A stretch of 64,000 nt of DNA from Crocinitomicaceae bacterium (GTDB taxonomy: Bacteria; Bacteroidota; Bacteroidia; Flavobacteriales_D; Parvicellaceae): contig PBNK01000036.1 in the NCBI GenBank assembly GCA_002723085.1, positions 1-64,000 of the forward strand, written 5' to 3'. Shown one piece after another: positions 8,797 to 18,686 of the stretch (within the stretch, counting starts at the first letter, position 1; every line of letters begins with the position of its first letter). The notes under the pieces are model-generated. The model did not search any database, was not told where the DNA came from, and saw only the letters and a program-made list of their open reading frames with translations. Made by a program: the position numbers and the translations under genes.

Positions 8797-8831
8797 AAAA
8801 AAGGGAAATCAATCTTGATTTCCCTTTTTTT
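8797..8831. terminator. Bidirectional rho-independent terminator
   Basis: A perfect inverted repeat, left arm 8797-8812 and right arm 8815-8830, has A-runs on the left and T-runs on the right, so it works for both the lipoprotein gene (plus) and the SPOR-like gene (minus), whose stop codon lies inside it. Confidence 0.9.
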
Positions 8832-9330
8832 GTGCATTAACTTTATAGGGGAATTCCTTAGGAATTACCATGGTGTTTTTAAAAATAGGAGTTATTTTTT
8901 CTTTAAAATGATAAGCTTCATTTTTACTGTAAAACTTACCAGCATATAAATAAATATTTGGGGCATTATATTCATCAAAAAGAAAATCATCTGGAAAATT
9001 TTCAATAAATATTTTTCTTTTGTCTTTAATCTCTGAATTTATTTGACTTACTATTATTTGAACGGTGTATCCTTTATAAACAGATTTTTCTCTTAAATAA
9101 TTTGTAAGAGAATCTATTTCAGGATCTTTATTAATTATTAAATTCCCATTTGCTTGAATATAGCTTTCTTTTAGATTTAAAGTGTCATAAACTTTAATAA
9201 CATTAGAGTCTTTAGCTAAGGTGTCATTATTTGGATATAGCATCCAATCTTCTTGGCTTTTAAATGACATTATACATGTTAAAAAAAGCAGCATGACCAT
9301 TATATTTTTCTGATTCTTTTTAATTACCAT
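8809..9330 (-). CDS. Secreted SPOR-like domain protein
   Basis: A 173-residue protein with an N-terminal hydrophobic segment (MVMLLFLTCIMSF) acting as signal peptide or anchor, preferably cleaved near FKSQ. The C-terminal 85 residues have the SPOR pattern: a first strand GYTVQIIVSQ, an Arg-containing helix ending in FPD, then APNIYLYAGKFYSKNEAYHF and a last strand VIPKEF. SPOR domains bind denuded peptidoglycan glycan strands. The linker before it is polar. The gene converges on the TPR lipoprotein gene and its stop lies within the shared terminator. Family assignment rests on pattern only. Confidence 0.65.
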   Translation of the reverse strand: MVIKKNQKNIMVMLLFLTCIMSFKSQEDWMLYPNNDTLAKDSNVIKVYDTLNLKESYIQANGNLIINKDPEIDSLTNYLREKSVYKGYTVQIIVSQINSEIKDKRKIFIENFPDDFLFDEYNAPNIYLYAGKFYSKNEAYHFKEKITPIFKNTMVIPKEFPYKVNAQKKGNQD

Positions 9331-9480
9331 TTAACAAAAATAATTATTCTCATATAATACTATTATTATGCCATAATTTAATTATATGTAAATAAAACTA
9401 TATAATAAAGTAAAAGCAATATTTATTTAGAACTATTCTAAATTAAGATAATTCTGTGACAAATTATGTAAACATAGGTG

Positions 9481-9508
9481 TTGAAATCGGCTTGAGATAT
9501 TACATTTG
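9481..9508 (+). promoter_or_regulatory. Promoter of the act-cox respiratory operon
   Basis: TTG at 9481-9483 (-33) and TACATTTG at 9501-9508 (-7, exact TAnnTTTG) are separated by 17 bases, inside the 17-23 range known for Bacteroidota sigma-ABfr promoters. The predicted transcript start leaves a leader of about 30 bases before the actA ATG at 9541. The rest of 9331-9540 holds nothing else I can recognise. Confidence 0.7.
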
Positions 9509-9540
9509 TCTTTGTTTTATTGGACTATCCAATTTAAATT

Positions 9541-10905
9541 ATGGAATTAAAAAAGAATTTTGTTTTTTATCAATTGAGTAAAAAATTATTTTTTACCCTA
9601 ATTCTGTCTGTGTTTTTAATTCCAAACACGTATTCTCAAACAGGCCAAGAATTATTTAAAAAATGTGCTTCATGTCATCATCCAGTAGTTGATAAGGTTG
9701 GTCCCGCTTTAAAAGGTGCTTTACAAAGATGGAAAGATGCTGGCGAGGAAGAACTTATTTATGAATGGATACAAAATCCATCTAAACTTTACAACAGCGG
9801 TAAATCCAAAAGAGCTAAAGAGGTTTGGGATTATGATCCATCTGTAATGAATGCTCAAGCATTATCTAAAGATGAAATTAAGTTAGTTCTTGAATATGTT
9901 GATAGTTATGAAGATGTTGCTCCTGCTGATTCTGCTTCTATGGGCGATGAAGTTGCATATGAAAAGCCTGATGATTCTGTTTCCTTTTGGTGGTGGGTGT
10001 TTGCAGGTGTTCTTATAATAGTACTTTTTGCGACAATGGGCGTCAGGCGCGAACTTAATTCTGCTCTTGAAGAAAAGAGTGGTATCGAAGTAGATACAAA
10101 AAGAACTTTTTTAACAAGTGCTCATGAATGGGCAATTCGAAATTGGTTTGTAATGGTTTTGTTAATCATTTCTGTCGCTATTTTTTCTGGTGTTGAATTA
10201 ATGGGTCGAGGTTTTCAAGTTGGCGTTTATCAAGATTATATGCCTTCTCAACCAATTGCATATTCTCATAAACTCCATGCAGGTCAAATGGAAATTGATT
10301 GTAAATATTGTCATAATTCTGCTGAAAAATCAAAGCATGCTGGAATACCATCTGTAAATGTATGCATGAATTGTCACAATCAAATTCACGAAGGAGCTCA
10401 ATATGGCACTCAAGAAATTAGCAAAATTCATACTGCAGCTGGATATGACAAATCATCTAAAACATATAATTTGGATGAATATGGTCAAAGAATTGAAAAT
10501 CCTATAGTTTGGAATAAAGCACACAATTTACCTGATCATGTCTTTTTTAGTCATGCTCAGCATGTACATCCAAATACGGCCAACATAGATTGTAGACAAT
10601 GTCATGGACATGTCGAGACATACACTCTTGGTAGGGTTTCAACTATTGATGAAGTAAATGCATTTGCAGATACTGATGAAGGAAAAGAAAGAAAGATTAT
10701 TAAATTAACTAAACCATTACTCACTATGGGTTGGTGTATTGAATGCCATAATGAAAAAGAAGTTGATTTAACAAGACCTGGATATTACGAAGAAATACAT
10801 AACAGATTAAAGAAAAAACCAAGTCTTCATAATATGATTTATGAAGATGAAAAAGTAACACCAAAAGAACTTGGCGGTTGGGAATGTGCAAAATGTCATT
10901 ATTAG
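9541..10905 (+). CDS. actA: Alternative complex III subunit ActA, multiheme cytochrome c
   Basis: A 454-residue cytochrome of the menaquinol:electron-acceptor oxidoreductase ACIII. There are six CxxCH heme sites, with first cysteines at residues 42, 254, 275, 351, 399 and 449. The first belongs to an N-terminal class I cytochrome c-like domain after a signal peptide (residues 14-32); two membrane spans follow (about 149-167 and 201-220); the other five form the pentaheme domain typical of ActA, facing the periplasm. The extra N-terminal heme domain is a point to compare with other ActA proteins. It is the first gene of the act-cox operon and is 14 bases from actB. Confidence 0.93.
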   Translation: MELKKNFVFYQLSKKLFFTLILSVFLIPNTYSQTGQELFKKCASCHHPVVDKVGPALKGALQRWKDAGEEELIYEWIQNPSKLYNSGKSKRAKEVWDYDPSVMNAQALSKDEIKLVLEYVDSYEDVAPADSASMGDEVAYEKPDDSVSFWWWVFAGVLIIVLFATMGVRRELNSALEEKSGIEVDTKRTFLTSAHEWAIRNWFVMVLLIISVAIFSGVELMGRGFQVGVYQDYMPSQPIAYSHKLHAGQMEIDCKYCHNSAEKSKHAGIPSVNVCMNCHNQIHEGAQYGTQEISKIHTAAGYDKSSKTYNLDEYGQRIENPIVWNKAHNLPDHVFFSHAQHVHPNTANIDCRQCHGHVETYTLGRVSTIDEVNAFADTDEGKERKIIKLTKPLLTMGWCIECHNEKEVDLTRPGYYEEIHNRLKKKPSLHNMIYEDEKVTPKELGGWECAKCHY

Positions 10906-10919
10906 AATTTTTATAACCT

Positions 10920-13900
10920 ATGAGCACTAAAAAAACATATTGGAAAGGTTACTCTGAAAAGAATCAGACTCCTAATTTTGTGGAGTCAAGTCAGAAAGAG
11001 TTTCAAGACCACGTTCCTGTTGATCAGTTTTTGTCAAGTGATGGGGTTAATGACCTTAAAACTGGCAGAAGAGATTTCTTGAAATTTATGGGCTTTAGTG
11101 TAGCTGCGGCTACCCTAGCTTCATGCGAAGCCCCTGTAATAAAATCTATTCCTTACGTAAACAAACCTGAAGAAATTACACCTGGAGTTGCAAATTGGTA
11201 TTCCAGCACTTTCTATGATGGAAATGATTTTGCTAATGTTTTAGTTAAATCAAGAGAGGGTCGTCCAATTTGGTTAAAAGGTAAACGAGATGGATATACA
11301 TCAGGAGGGCTTATACCTAGAATATCTACTTCAATACTAAATTTATACAACGAAAAAAGATTAGAACTACCCCAACAAAATGGAGCTAATTCTCAATGGG
11401 ATAAGGTAGATAAAAACATAATACAAGAGCTTAAAGAGATAAATGATAAAAATGGAAAAGTCAGAATTCTTTCCAACACTATTATTTCTCCTTCTACTAA
11501 TTCTGTAATCAAAGATTTTATTGACTCATCATCTAATAATAACATTAAACATGTTCAATATGATGCTAAATCATACAATGGAATCAGAATTGCGCACAAA
11601 AATCTTTTTGGAAAATCAGTAATACCAAGTTACAGCTTTGATAAAGCAAGTATTTTGGTATCAATAGGGGCTGACTTCATTTCAAATTGGTTGCTTCCTA
11701 GTAAATACAGTTGTGACTTTAGCAAAACAAGAAAGCCTGAAAACGGCATGTCTAGACATTATCAGTTTGAATCGGTATTATCTTTAAGCGGAGCAAATGC
11801 GGATTATAGAAGCCAAATTAAACCATCTCAAGAAGGAATTACTGCTTCTTCAATTCTTGCTGCGATAAAAGGGGAGTCATTTTCAGAGGTTTATAATGAG
11901 TCTACAACGGAAAAGATTAGAAAATGTGCCAAAGATCTTAAAAGTAATAAAGGAAAGTCTCTTGTAATTTCTGGATCAAATGATCCAAATGTTCAAACCA
12001 TTGTTGCTGCTATTAATGATGAGCTTAATAATTATGGAGCAACAATCGATTTTGATAAGCCATTACACCTTTTCCAGGCTGATGACAGTGAGGTTAATTC
12101 ACTAATTAAAGAAATTGAATCTAATGAGATTCAGGCATTATTTATTTATGGTGTTAATCCAGTTTACTCAATGCCTAATGGAGAGGCTTTAGCAGAACAT
12201 ATTTCTAAAATACCATTAACGGTTTCTTTTTCTGAATATGAAGATGAGACATCTTCTTTTTGTAAATATATTTGTCCTGACCATAATTATTTAGAATCTT
12301 GGTGTGATCATGAACCTATTTCTGGTCATGTTAGTTTACAACAACCTATTATTAGACCTCTTTACAATACTAGACAAGCTCAAGAATCACTATTAGTTTG
12401 GGCCGGGATAGGTGAAAGAAAAAATGCTGAAAGCCAATTGTTTTATGATTACATTATTGATTTTTGGACAAAAAACAATTTAGTTAATAATCAAGAGGAT
12501 TGGAACTGGGCTGTTCACAACGGATTTACAAACCGCGTAATTTCTTTAGCCAAAGAACAAGTTGAAACTATTAATGAGACAAATGAAAGTAAATCCAATA
12601 ACACTCTTGTTTCATTTTCATTAAATGATGCATTTGAAGCGGTTCAAGTTAATGCTGAAAAATCAAGTGATTGGGAATTTACAATTTATCAAAATGAGTT
12701 AGGGTTGGGTAATCATGCTGCAAATCCTTGGCTACAGGAGCTGCCTGATTCAATCACAAAAGTTGTTTGGGACAATTACATTACTATGTCTCCATCAGAT
12801 TGTTATGAACTATTTAGTATAAATAGCAATGATCCCAAAGCTGCATGGGATGGCATACATCTTGGGCAAGAAGAACCAGCTTTTGTTGCTATTATTAAAG
12901 CTAATGATATTGTATTAAAATTACCAGTATACCCATTACCAGGCCAAACTAAAGGAACTGTAGGTATATCTTTTGGTTATGGAAGAGGCGGAAAAATAAA
13001 TGAAAAAACAATATTTGATATTGGAAACGCAGCATTTCAGTGTGATGAAAAAGGAGAGCATTTAGTTGATGCGAATGGTGGTCTTATTCCAATTGGGGCC
13101 AATGCATTTAAACTATCTAGTTTTGTTGGGAATAACCTATCTTACAATGGAAATGCTGAAATTTCATTAACCAATGAAAAATATCCACTTGCTACTACCC
13201 AAACACACCATACAATCATGGGTAGAACGTCAATTGTTAAAGAAACTACTTTTGATTTTTGGCAAAAGAATTCAAACAATCCAGAATCCTATAACCCAAT
13301 TGTTAAATTACATAGTCATAAGCAAGGTGGACATGAAGAAAATCCTGCTACAGATTTTTCTCTATGGGAAGAACATCCAGTCAAAGAAGTAGGTCATAGA
13401 TGGGGAATGTCAATTGATTTATCTTCATGCAATGGTTGTGGAGTATGTATAACAGCTTGTCATTCAGAAAACAATGTGCCAGTAGTTGGTAAAGATGAAG
13501 TTAGAAGAGCCAGAGACATGCACTGGTTAAGAATGGATCGTTATTTTTCTTCAATTGAAGACGACAATAGAGAAAGCTACGATAAATCCAATTCTAAAAT
13601 TGGAGAAAGTTTTGATTATGGTAAATTAGAAGTTCCTGAAGATAATCCTTCTGTGGCTTTTATGCCTATGTTGTGTCAGCATTGCAACCATGCTCCATGT
13701 GAAACTGTTTGTCCTGTTGCTGCAACAACTCATAGTAATGAAGGATTAAACATGATGACCTATAATAGATGTATTGGTACTAGATATTGTGCCAATAACT
13801 GTCCTTATAAGGTAAGACGTTTCAATTGGTTTAATTACAGAGACTATAAAAAGTTTAAAAATGTTAACCCTAACCAAGATCAAATGGCTAGATTGGTTCT

Positions 13901-14243
13901 TAATCCTGATGTCGTGGTTAGATCCAGAGGAGTTATGGAAAAATGTAGCTTTTGCATTCAAAGTATTCAAGAAGCAAAACTTAAAGCAAAGAAAGAAAGT
14001 AGAGCTTTGGTTGATGGAGATGTTAAGTGTGCCTGTGGAGATGCTTGTCCAAATGATTGTATTGTATTTGGAGACTGGAATGATCCAAATTCAAAAATTA
14101 GAGAAGTGTCTCAGAACGATAGGGCATACCAAGCATTAGAGGAAGTTGGAGTTGAACCAAACATTTGGTACCAAGTTAAAGTAAGAAATATTGAAGAAGA
14201 AAATGATGTAGCTATAAATGAAAATCATCATAGCGAACATTGA
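10920..14243 (+). CDS. actB: Alternative complex III subunit ActB, molybdopterin-like iron-sulfur protein
   Basis: An 1107-residue periplasmic subunit with a fused architecture: an N-terminal Tat-like lipoprotein signal (GRRDFLKFMGF followed by LASC), a long region related to molybdopterin oxidoreductases but lacking cofactor in known ACIII, and a C-terminal ferredoxin-like part with four Cys clusters. These begin CNGCGVCITAC, CQHCNHAPCETVCP, CIGTRYCANNCPYK, and CSFC with later CACGDACPNDC, consistent with three [4Fe-4S] and one [3Fe-4S] clusters known for the family. It passes electrons from quinol to the cytochrome subunits. It ends with TGA, showing that TGA is used as stop here. Confidence 0.95.
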   Translation: MSTKKTYWKGYSEKNQTPNFVESSQKEFQDHVPVDQFLSSDGVNDLKTGRRDFLKFMGFSVAAATLASCEAPVIKSIPYVNKPEEITPGVANWYSSTFYDGNDFANVLVKSREGRPIWLKGKRDGYTSGGLIPRISTSILNLYNEKRLELPQQNGANSQWDKVDKNIIQELKEINDKNGKVRILSNTIISPSTNSVIKDFIDSSSNNNIKHVQYDAKSYNGIRIAHKNLFGKSVIPSYSFDKASILVSIGADFISNWLLPSKYSCDFSKTRKPENGMSRHYQFESVLSLSGANADYRSQIKPSQEGITASSILAAIKGESFSEVYNESTTEKIRKCAKDLKSNKGKSLVISGSNDPNVQTIVAAINDELNNYGATIDFDKPLHLFQADDSEVNSLIKEIESNEIQALFIYGVNPVYSMPNGEALAEHISKIPLTVSFSEYEDETSSFCKYICPDHNYLESWCDHEPISGHVSLQQPIIRPLYNTRQAQESLLVWAGIGERKNAESQLFYDYIIDFWTKNNLVNNQEDWNWAVHNGFTNRVISLAKEQVETINETNESKSNNTLVSFSLNDAFEAVQVNAEKSSDWEFTIYQNELGLGNHAANPWLQELPDSITKVVWDNYITMSPSDCYELFSINSNDPKAAWDGIHLGQEEPAFVAIIKANDIVLKLPVYPLPGQTKGTVGISFGYGRGGKINEKTIFDIGNAAFQCDEKGEHLVDANGGLIPIGANAFKLSSFVGNNLSYNGNAEISLTNEKYPLATTQTHHTIMGRTSIVKETTFDFWQKNSNNPESYNPIVKLHSHKQGGHEENPATDFSLWEEHPVKEVGHRWGMSIDLSSCNGCGVCITACHSENNVPVVGKDEVRRARDMHWLRMDRYFSSIEDDNRESYDKSNSKIGESFDYGKLEVPEDNPSVAFMPMLCQHCNHAPCETVCPVAATTHSNEGLNMMTYNRCIGTRYCANNCPYKVRRFNWFNYRDYKKFKNVNPNQDQMARLVLNPDVVVRSRGVMEKCSFCIQSIQEAKLKAKKESRALVDGDVKCACGDACPNDCIVFGDWNDPNSKIREVSQNDRAYQALEEVGVEPNIWYQVKVRNIEEENDVAINENHHSEH

Positions 14244-14260
14244 TATAATAAATTAATATA

Positions 14261-15670
14261 ATGCATAAAGAAGCAGACATAAGATTACCGCTCATCCTTG
14301 GAGATAAAACTTACAAGGATATTACGGATGATGTTATAAAGCCTATTGAAAGTAAAGCACCAAAAACATGGTATTTATTATTCATGATATCTGTTGTTAT
14401 TGGTTTATGGGGCATTGGATGCATTGTTTATCTTCTTGGTACCGGAGTTGGAACATGGGGGCTTAATAAAACTGTTGGTTGGGCATGGGACATCACAAAC
14501 TTTGTTTGGTGGGTAGGAATTGGTCATGCAGGAACTCTTATTTCTGCAGTACTTTTATTGTTCCGTCAAAAATGGAGATTTGCAATTAATAGGGCTGCTG
14601 AAGCAATGACCATATTTGCTGTAATGATGGCTGGATTATTTCCTTTGATTCACATGGGAAGACTTTGGTTAGGGTATTGGGTTTTTCCTTTGCCTAATCA
14701 ATTTGGATCTTTATGGCCGAATTTTAATTCACCTTTATTATGGGACGTATTTGCCATATCTACTTACTTCTCTGTATCTCTTGTTTTTTGGTACATAGGG
14801 CTTATCCCTGATTTTGCAACAATTAGAGACCGAGTATCAAAACCAATATTTAAAAAAGTATATAGGGTTTTAAGTTTTGGTTGGACAGGTGATGCTAAGG
14901 CGTGGAATAGATTTGAATTGGTCTCCTTGGTTTTGGCAGGTTTAGCTACACCATTAGTATTCTCAGTTCACTCAATTGTATCATTTGATTTTGCTACATC
15001 TGTCATTCCTGGATGGCACACAACTATATTTCCACCATACTTTGTTTCTGGTGCTGTATTTTCTGGTTTTGCAATGGTGCAAACGTTGATGTTAATTTTA
15101 AGAAAGGCATATAAGCTTGAGGCCTACCTTCATGTTAAACACATTGAATACATGAATATTGTAATTATTGTGACAGGATCTATTGTAGGAGTTGCTTATA
15201 TAACAGAACTTTTTGTTTCTTGGTATTCTGGAGTTGAATATGAAGCATACGCCTTTTTAAACAGAGCAACTGGACCCTATTGGTGGGCTTATTGGAGTAT
15301 GATGACATGTAATGTTATTTCCCCTCAACTTTTTTGGTTTAAGAAACTTAGAACTAGTCTAATGTTTTCTTTTTTTATGTCTATAATCATCAATATTGGA
15401 ATGTGGTTTGAACGTTTTGTAATAATAGTAACTTCATTACACAGAGATTATTTGCCATCTTCTTGGACTTATTTTCACCCAACTTGGGTTGATATTGGGG
15501 TATATATGGGAACAATGGGTCTTTTCTTCACGTTGTATTTGTTGTTTTCAAGATATTTTCCAGTACTTCCAATAGCGGAATTAAAAACCATATTAAAAAG
15601 TTCTGGAAAAAATTATAAAGAAGGTTATGGCCACGGTGAGGGTTATTGGCAAAAACACACCGAACATTAA
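14261..15670 (+). CDS. actC: Alternative complex III subunit ActC, NrfD-like quinol-binding membrane protein
   Basis: A 469-residue polytopic membrane protein with about ten hydrophobic spans, of the NrfD/PsrC family. In ACIII it binds menaquinol and together with ActF spans the inner membrane. Conserved-looking features include the loop WDITNFVWWVGIGHAGT early in the protein and the span-flanking NRFELVSLVLAG. The start MHKEADIRLPLILGDKTY fits the family. It lies 17 bases after actB and 9 bases before actD in the operon. Length and hydropathy are normal for ActC. Confidence 0.95.
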   Translation: MHKEADIRLPLILGDKTYKDITDDVIKPIESKAPKTWYLLFMISVVIGLWGIGCIVYLLGTGVGTWGLNKTVGWAWDITNFVWWVGIGHAGTLISAVLLLFRQKWRFAINRAAEAMTIFAVMMAGLFPLIHMGRLWLGYWVFPLPNQFGSLWPNFNSPLLWDVFAISTYFSVSLVFWYIGLIPDFATIRDRVSKPIFKKVYRVLSFGWTGDAKAWNRFELVSLVLAGLATPLVFSVHSIVSFDFATSVIPGWHTTIFPPYFVSGAVFSGFAMVQTLMLILRKAYKLEAYLHVKHIEYMNIVIIVTGSIVGVAYITELFVSWYSGVEYEAYAFLNRATGPYWWAYWSMMTCNVISPQLFWFKKLRTSLMFSFFMSIIINIGMWFERFVIIVTSLHRDYLPSSWTYFHPTWVDIGVYMGTMGLFFTLYLLFSRYFPVLPIAELKTILKSSGKNYKEGYGHGEGYWQKHTEH

Positions 15671-15679
15671 AAATTAGAT

Positions 15680-16216
15680 ATGTCAGAAAAAATTATATAT
15701 GCAATGTACGATGATGATGATCATTTACTGGATGGCGCTAAAGATTTAGTGTCTAAAGGGGTGCATGTATCAGACGTATATTCGCCAATGCCTATTCATG
15801 GTATTGACCCAATTATTGGAGTTCAACCAACTAGACTAGGAATAGCTGCATTTCTTTACGGAATTACAGGAACTATGTTAGCTGCTATTGGCCTTAGGTT
15901 TATGATGATTGTAGATTGGCCCATGAATATTGGTGGTAAACCAAATTTTAGTTTATTGGACAACTTACCAGCTTTTGTTCCTATCTTTTTTGAATTCACG
16001 GTATTATGTGCAGCACATGGAATGGCCATTACGTATCTAATCAGAAATAAAACACTTCCTGGTATGCCGCCACGAAATCCAGACCCTCGAACTACAGATG
16101 ATAAGTTTGTTATGGAAATTAGATCATCTGAGAATAGTAAATTTACTTATGAAGAACTCACCAAATTAGTTAAAAAAACAGCATTTATAGAAATTGAAGA
16201 AAAACACATTAAATGA
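15680..16216 (+). CDS. actD: Alternative complex III subunit ActD (DUF3341)
   Basis: A 178-residue membrane subunit of ACIII. A cytoplasmic head of about 55 residues (MYDDDDHLLDGAKDL and the family motif YSPMPIHGID) precedes two membrane spans around residues 60-80 and 100-125, and a soluble tail. DUF3341 proteins are the standard ActD component between ActC and ActE. The stop overlaps the actE start by 4 bases (ATGA-type), indicating translational coupling. Confidence 0.94.
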   Translation: MSEKIIYAMYDDDDHLLDGAKDLVSKGVHVSDVYSPMPIHGIDPIIGVQPTRLGIAAFLYGITGTMLAAIGLRFMMIVDWPMNIGGKPNFSLLDNLPAFVPIFFEFTVLCAAHGMAITYLIRNKTLPGMPPRNPDPRTTDDKFVMEIRSSENSKFTYEELTKLVKKTAFIEIEEKHIK

Positions 16217-16941
16217 AAAACTTTTATGTAACATATAGCACTTTATTTCTTTTTATACTTGGATTGGTGTTTGGTTTTTCATCATGTACGAAACATCCAG
16301 ATTCACCTGGATATGAATATTCGGATGATATGACTAGATCACAAGCTATAGAGGCGTATGTTGATTATGGCTTAGTCGCTGACAAAACTATTGATTCTTT
16401 AAAAACCAAAATTTCCGCAAGAACACCTCCTATTGGCACCATTTCATTTAAAGAAGACAAAACTTTAGCAGAAGTCCATATGCCATTCAATTATAGTCCT
16501 ACAGACTCTGGAAGAACAAGGGCAGGAAACGAATATGCTATACCAACTTATTACACCAATAATGAATCTATAGTCAATGAAGGCAAAAGATTATATGGAA
16601 TTTTTTGTTCTCATTGTCATGCAAAAGATGGTAAAGGTAATGGGCCTGTCAATGATGTTACAAAAGGAGTAATAGCATGTCCTGATTTGACAGATACAAC
16701 AACTGAAATTAAATCTTCAGGTGCTATTTTTCATGTAATTACTCATGGTAAAGGAATTATGGGACCTCATGCATCTCAACTTAATAAAGATGAAAGGTGG
16801 AAATTAGTTGAGTACATTAGAACAGATTTAAAAAAACTACCAATTGAGAACCCTATTAATAATAACCATATTGATGCTCAACAATCAGTAGACAACAATA
16901 CTGTTAGTATGCCTAATAATGAAAATATAAACACTAACTAA
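16213..16941 (+). CDS. actE: Alternative complex III subunit ActE, monoheme cytochrome c lipoprotein
   Basis: A 242-residue cytochrome. The N-terminus has a lipoprotein signal ending FGFSSC, with the lipid-modified Cys near residue 25. One heme site CSHCH (in FCSHCHAKDGKGNGP) lies near residue 135, with a distal Met candidate in HGKGIMGPH. The C-terminal tail is Asn-rich and probably disordered. ActE transfers electrons from ActA to downstream acceptors such as the oxidase coded just below. It overlaps actD by 4 bases and is 27 bases from actF. Confidence 0.94.
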   Translation: MKNFYVTYSTLFLFILGLVFGFSSCTKHPDSPGYEYSDDMTRSQAIEAYVDYGLVADKTIDSLKTKISARTPPIGTISFKEDKTLAEVHMPFNYSPTDSGRTRAGNEYAIPTYYTNNESIVNEGKRLYGIFCSHCHAKDGKGNGPVNDVTKGVIACPDLTDTTTEIKSSGAIFHVITHGKGIMGPHASQLNKDERWKLVEYIRTDLKKLPIENPINNNHIDAQQSVDNNTVSMPNNENINTN

Positions 16942-16968
16942 ATAAATGGTTGAAAGTAATTTTTAAAG

Positions 16969-18666
16969 ATGGAGTATAAAATATCTGATAAAGCAAAAAA
17001 ATTCACCTTAGGGTTAGCAATTGTAGGAATAGTGTTGCTTGTGATTGGGTTTTTTCAACAAAAAGATTTTGTTTATGCTGAGCTAATTGATGATGAATCT
17101 GTAAAGATTTTTTATAATGGACATGCAGGGGAGGAAGAACAGGCTAAATTAGAAGAGTCTATTAAAGAAAAAATGAGTGACTATGAATTAGACTTTGTTA
17201 AAAATCATGATCACTCACAACATGAGAATGAACATGCTAATGACCATTCATCTACTCACACTAACCATGACGCTGAATCAGATCATTTAACTGTTGATGA
17301 AAACCACGATGAATCATCAGACGATCATGTTGGACATCATGGCCCTACATTTGTATGGGAAGTGCATGTAAAATCATCAAATCATGACAAAAATCACAGT
17401 GAAGAGCATAATGTTTCAGACCATTCTTCAAATGAACAATCAACTCATAATGTTGATTTAGATCAACATTCTTCTAATAATGGTCATCATGGTGATGCAC
17501 ACCACAATACTAAATCTGGATCTGAAGTTTTAACCGAAATGATAAATAACAGAGAAATCTCTTTTTTTGATTCGGGTTTGCGAAGATTTTGGTCTAATCT
17601 TCTTATTAATGGGTTTTTCTTTTTTGGAATCGCATTAGGAGCATTATTTTATTTAGCACTTCATTACGCAACTGAGTCTGGTTGGGGAGTGGTTCTATTA
17701 CGTATTTTTGAAGGGATAATGTCTGCAATGCCAATAGGAATGGCAGTTTTATTATTGGTTTTTATTGTAGGTACTTTTGAAGGACATCATATTTACCCTT
17801 GGATGGATTCTAATATTGTTGATCCAGATTCACATTCTTTTGACCCAATTATATATGGGAAAACAGCCTATTTAAATAAACCATTCTTTTGGATTAGGGT
17901 TTTAGCTTATTTTGCTACTTTCTTCTTGTTCCTAAGGTGGTTTAAGAAAAAATCAAGACAAGAAGATGCTGAAGGTGGAACAGCAACTCATTTCAAAATG
18001 TACAGAAGAGCCGCATTGTTTTTAGTTTTCTTTGCTGTTTTTTCTTCCACTATGTCTTGGGATTTTATTATGTCTATTGATACCCACTGGTACAGCACTC
18101 TATTTGGCTGGTATGTCTTTTCTGGAATTTGGCTAAGTGGAATGATTATGGTAATGATGATTACTCTTTACTTAAGATCTCAAGGGCATTTGCCATTTGT
18201 AAAAGAAAGTCATATTCATGATGTCGGGAAATGGATGTTTGCATTAAGTTTCTTATGGAGTTATTTATGGTTCTCACAATTCATGTTAATATGGTACGCT
18301 AATATACCTGAAGAAGTTAAATATTTTGTTGACAGAATTCAAGATTATAAATTGTTATTTTTCGGTACATTTGTCGTGAATTTTGTATTTCCAATGGTTT
18401 TCTTAATGTCTGCTGACACTAAAAGATCTGCTGGATATTTAATAGTTATAGGGTTAATAATTTTCATAGGACATTGGTTTGATGTTTATACTATGGTTAT
18501 ACCAGGAACTTTATTTGATCAATGGGAATTTGGATTACTTGAAATTGGAATGTTTATGTTGTTTTTAGGAACATTTGTCTATACGGTTTTAAGAGCTATT
18601 TCAAAAGCTCCATTGATACAAAAGAATCATCCTTATTTAGAGGAAAGTAAACACCACGAATTTTAA
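16969..18666 (+). CDS. actF: Alternative complex III subunit ActF with a histidine-rich insert
   Basis: A 565-residue membrane protein. From about residue 205 on it has roughly ten membrane spans and matches the ActF/NrfD-like subunit that pairs with ActC. Ahead of this is an unusual N-terminal part: one span at residues 13-29 preceded by Lys residues (so the following loop should be periplasmic), then an acidic, strongly His-rich region at residues 80-179 with about 23 His and many Asp, Glu, Asn and Ser. Such a stretch could bind Cu or Zn. The insert is in frame and within the operon. Its function is not known; metal binding is inferred only from composition. Confidence 0.92.
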   Translation: MEYKISDKAKKFTLGLAIVGIVLLVIGFFQQKDFVYAELIDDESVKIFYNGHAGEEEQAKLEESIKEKMSDYELDFVKNHDHSQHENEHANDHSSTHTNHDAESDHLTVDENHDESSDDHVGHHGPTFVWEVHVKSSNHDKNHSEEHNVSDHSSNEQSTHNVDLDQHSSNNGHHGDAHHNTKSGSEVLTEMINNREISFFDSGLRRFWSNLLINGFFFFGIALGALFYLALHYATESGWGVVLLRIFEGIMSAMPIGMAVLLLVFIVGTFEGHHIYPWMDSNIVDPDSHSFDPIIYGKTAYLNKPFFWIRVLAYFATFFLFLRWFKKKSRQEDAEGGTATHFKMYRRAALFLVFFAVFSSTMSWDFIMSIDTHWYSTLFGWYVFSGIWLSGMIMVMMITLYLRSQGHLPFVKESHIHDVGKWMFALSFLWSYLWFSQFMLIWYANIPEEVKYFVDRIQDYKLLFFGTFVVNFVFPMVFLMSADTKRSAGYLIVIGLIIFIGHWFDVYTMVIPGTLFDQWEFGLLEIGMFMLFLGTFVYTVLRAISKAPLIQKNHPYLEESKHHEF

Positions 18667-18686
18667 TTTGAAAAAGAGAATTTCAT

